Of a stretch of 34,731 nt of DNA, positions 33,392 to 34,731 are shown one piece after another. The translations under genes were made by a program, and so were the position numbers. Position 1 is the stretch's first letter, and the number at the start of each line of letters is the position of its first letter. The notes under the pieces are model-generated. The model saw nothing but the letters and a program-made list of their open reading frames with translations. It made no database searches and had not been told where the DNA came from. The stretch comes from Planctomycetia bacterium (GTDB lineage: Bacteria > Planctomycetota > Planctomycetia > Pirellulales > Thermoguttaceae): positions 1-34,731 of the forward strand of contig JAUNBG010000038.1 of the NCBI GenBank assembly GCA_030527205.1, written 5' to 3'.

Positions 33392-34450
33392 TTACATTTT
33401 TGTCCAAATAATTAAAGCGAGTCCGACAACAAAGAAGAGGAACATCAGATTGAGCATTTTTGAAGTTCCTTTGGGAGCTTCTTTGAATTCTTTCCAAATA
33501 AAGACGCCCCAAATAGCGGACATTAATGTTGCGCCTTGGCCCAATCCGTAAGCAACGGCGGGAGAGGCAACGCCGGAGGCAATAACGTTCAAGGTCATTC
33601 CAACGGCCCAGATTGCTCCGCCGATGAGTCCCCAAATATGATCGCGGCAGGTTCCTTTGAAATAATCGAAGAGAGCAACCGGAGTTCCAACGAGCGGTTT
33701 TTCCATTAAAAAAGGCATCAGAATAAAGTTGCTGATAAGAATACCGAATGTAAAAACCAGATTTCCAGTATAAGGGGTCAGTTTTCCTGGTTCAAGGGTT
33801 GCTCCTGTTTGGCTTAAGTTGGAAAGGGTCAACGGGATTTGCGATCCATCTGCCAGAATGACTTGCGCTAATGATTGTGAGACGAAATAATAAAAAGTTG
33901 ACATTAAACAACCGCAAAGAATCGCAAGGAAAAGTCCTTTGAATCCGCTTTTGCCCCCTTGACCCGGCAGACGTCGATAAGCCAAAGCGTTTGTTATTAT
34001 GGCTAACGCGACCAGTCCAACTCCAGAAAACAGAAGAGTCGGATTTCCTGACTCGGCAGGATTGGCCGCATAATTGAGCAAGACGCCTAAAACAAGCGCC
34101 AAACCAATTCCAACCGGAAAAGCGACCGACATTCCAGCAATCGCAATGGCCGCAACGAGAAGAATGTTCGCAATATTAAAAACAACGCCGCCGCAAAACG
34201 CATATCCAAGCGAAATAATGTTCGATTGAAGCAAGTCCTCCGATAAAGAACGACCATAATCGCCGTTGCTTCCCATTGTCAAAGCGAAAATGATTGCTGT
34301 AATAACAACGCCGAAAACATAATCCCAATAGAATAACTCATATCGCCAGGTTTTTCCTGCCAGTTTTTGAGCATTCGCCCAGGAACCCCAGCAGAGCATT
34401 GTTATAAAACAGAATAAAACCGCGACAAAATAATTTTCGAGTAAAAACAT
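33392..34450 (-). CDS. RhaT/GRP-family sugar transporter
   Basis: A 352-residue inner-membrane protein with about ten hydrophobic helices in two related halves, as in the drug/metabolite transporter superfamily. The start MFLLENYFVAVLFCF, then FITMLCWGSWANAQKL and YELFYWDYVFG, matches the L-rhamnose-proton symporter/GRP-like transporters of Bacteroidota and planctomycetes. Later features are GIGLALVLGVLLNY, CGCLMSTFYYFVSQ and a GLGQGATLMSAIWGVFIWKEF segment typical of the last helices. The substrate is inferred to be a sugar; the family alone does not prove rhamnose. I choose the ATG at 34450 because AAGGAA lies five bases ahead; the frame opens at 34483. Confidence 0.88.
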   Translation of the reverse strand: MFLLENYFVAVLFCFITMLCWGSWANAQKLAGKTWRYELFYWDYVFGVVITAIIFALTMGSNGDYGRSLSEDLLQSNIISLGYAFCGGVVFNIANILLVAAIAIAGMSVAFPVGIGLALVLGVLLNYAANPAESGNPTLLFSGVGLVALAIITNALAYRRLPGQGGKSGFKGLFLAILCGCLMSTFYYFVSQSLAQVILADGSQIPLTLSNLSQTGATLEPGKLTPYTGNLVFTFGILISNFILMPFLMEKPLVGTPVALFDYFKGTCRDHIWGLIGGAIWAVGMTLNVIASGVASPAVAYGLGQGATLMSAIWGVFIWKEFKEAPKGTSKMLNLMFLFFVVGLALIIWTKM

Positions 34451-34548
34451 CTTGTTCCTTTCAATTCGTTTTTGTTGATACAATATCAGTTTGATTGTTG
34501 ATATATGTTAGATATGTTGGTTGTGTTGAATAGGTTGATGATGCAGAA

Positions 34549-34597
34549 AGGATGTTCTAAAAACCTTTCAGGAGCGAGGACGTTTTGTCCGCAAAAC
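34549..34597 (-). repeat. Dispersed repeat family A, truncated inverted copy A6
   Basis: The reverse complement matches the right half of family A: the GCGGAC hairpin in decayed form, GCTCCTGA, and the end TTTTTAGAACATCCT. The left half of the element is missing. It lies upstream of the sugar transporter gene. Confidence 0.6.
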
Positions 34598-34731
34598 CCA
34601 GGATGTGTGCTTTAAATAACGACGACGCTGGCAACGTTGGTCGTTTGGAGGCAACAACGGCCTATAATTAACTCGTAATGATCAACTTTTTCGTCGTTCT
34701 TTTTCGGAAAAAAGCGACTTGCGTCTGTTTT

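Overview
The window looks like a chromosomal segment of an AT-leaning planctomycete. The best markers are a DUF1559 major-pilin-like protein with the classic [15 protein letters not shown] prepilin end, a tandem DUF1080 secreted protein, a large Ser/Thr kinase of planctomycete architecture, a HTH-EIIA(PTS) protein behind a GspE/PilB ATPase, and an EF-G of the spirochaete/planctomycete/mitochondrial (IDSGKTT) type. There are no ribosomal operons, phage genes or transposases. A low-GC, host- or gut-associated member of the Pirellulales is my inference from composition and from two genes resembling Bacteroidota families.

Layout. Region 1 (1-12.4 kb, mostly + strand): EF-G; a small putative lipoprotein (-); a Ser/Thr kinase with a degenerate receiver-like domain; a PolX homologue whose polymerase active site is gone but whose PHP phosphoesterase site is complete; and, directly overlapping it, an O-antigen-ligase/TPR membrane protein with an SR-rich N-terminal repeat. 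Region 2 (12.6-17.3 kb): a secreted TlpA-like thioredoxin (-), a STAS anti-sigma-factor antagonist (+), an RsbW-like ATPase (+) that still carries the tail of a lost RsbU/SpoIIE phosphatase, and a tandem DUF1080 protein (-). Region 3 (17.4-25.4 kb): gspE/pilB plus HTH-EIIA (operon), an alpha/beta hydrolase (-), a transglutaminase-like protein, a YhcC-type radical SAM protein and a conserved protein of unknown function. Region 4 (25.8-34.5 kb, all - strand): tRNA-Pro(UGG), a PD40/CxxCH lipoprotein, a zinc-ribbon membrane protein, a DUF6057-like membrane protein, a TTR-like lipoprotein, the DUF1559 protein and a RhaT/GRP-type sugar transporter.

The gaps are unusually rich in structure. I find three dispersed intergenic repeat families. 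Family A is about 110 bp, MITE-like, with up to 15-bp perfect terminal inverted repeats and an inner GCGGACG/CGTCCGC hairpin; there are five copies. Family B is about 133 bp, two inverted copies. Family C is about 127-192 bp, two copies, one with an internal 69-bp duplication. There are also several perfect inverted repeats and four near-consensus sigma-70-type promoters. Further points worth testing are a G12 homopolymer inside the DUF1559 leader (possible phase variation), a catalytically dead PolX, and a partner-switching module that has lost its phosphatase. I found no CRISPR-Cas, retron, toxin-antitoxin or complete mobile element.
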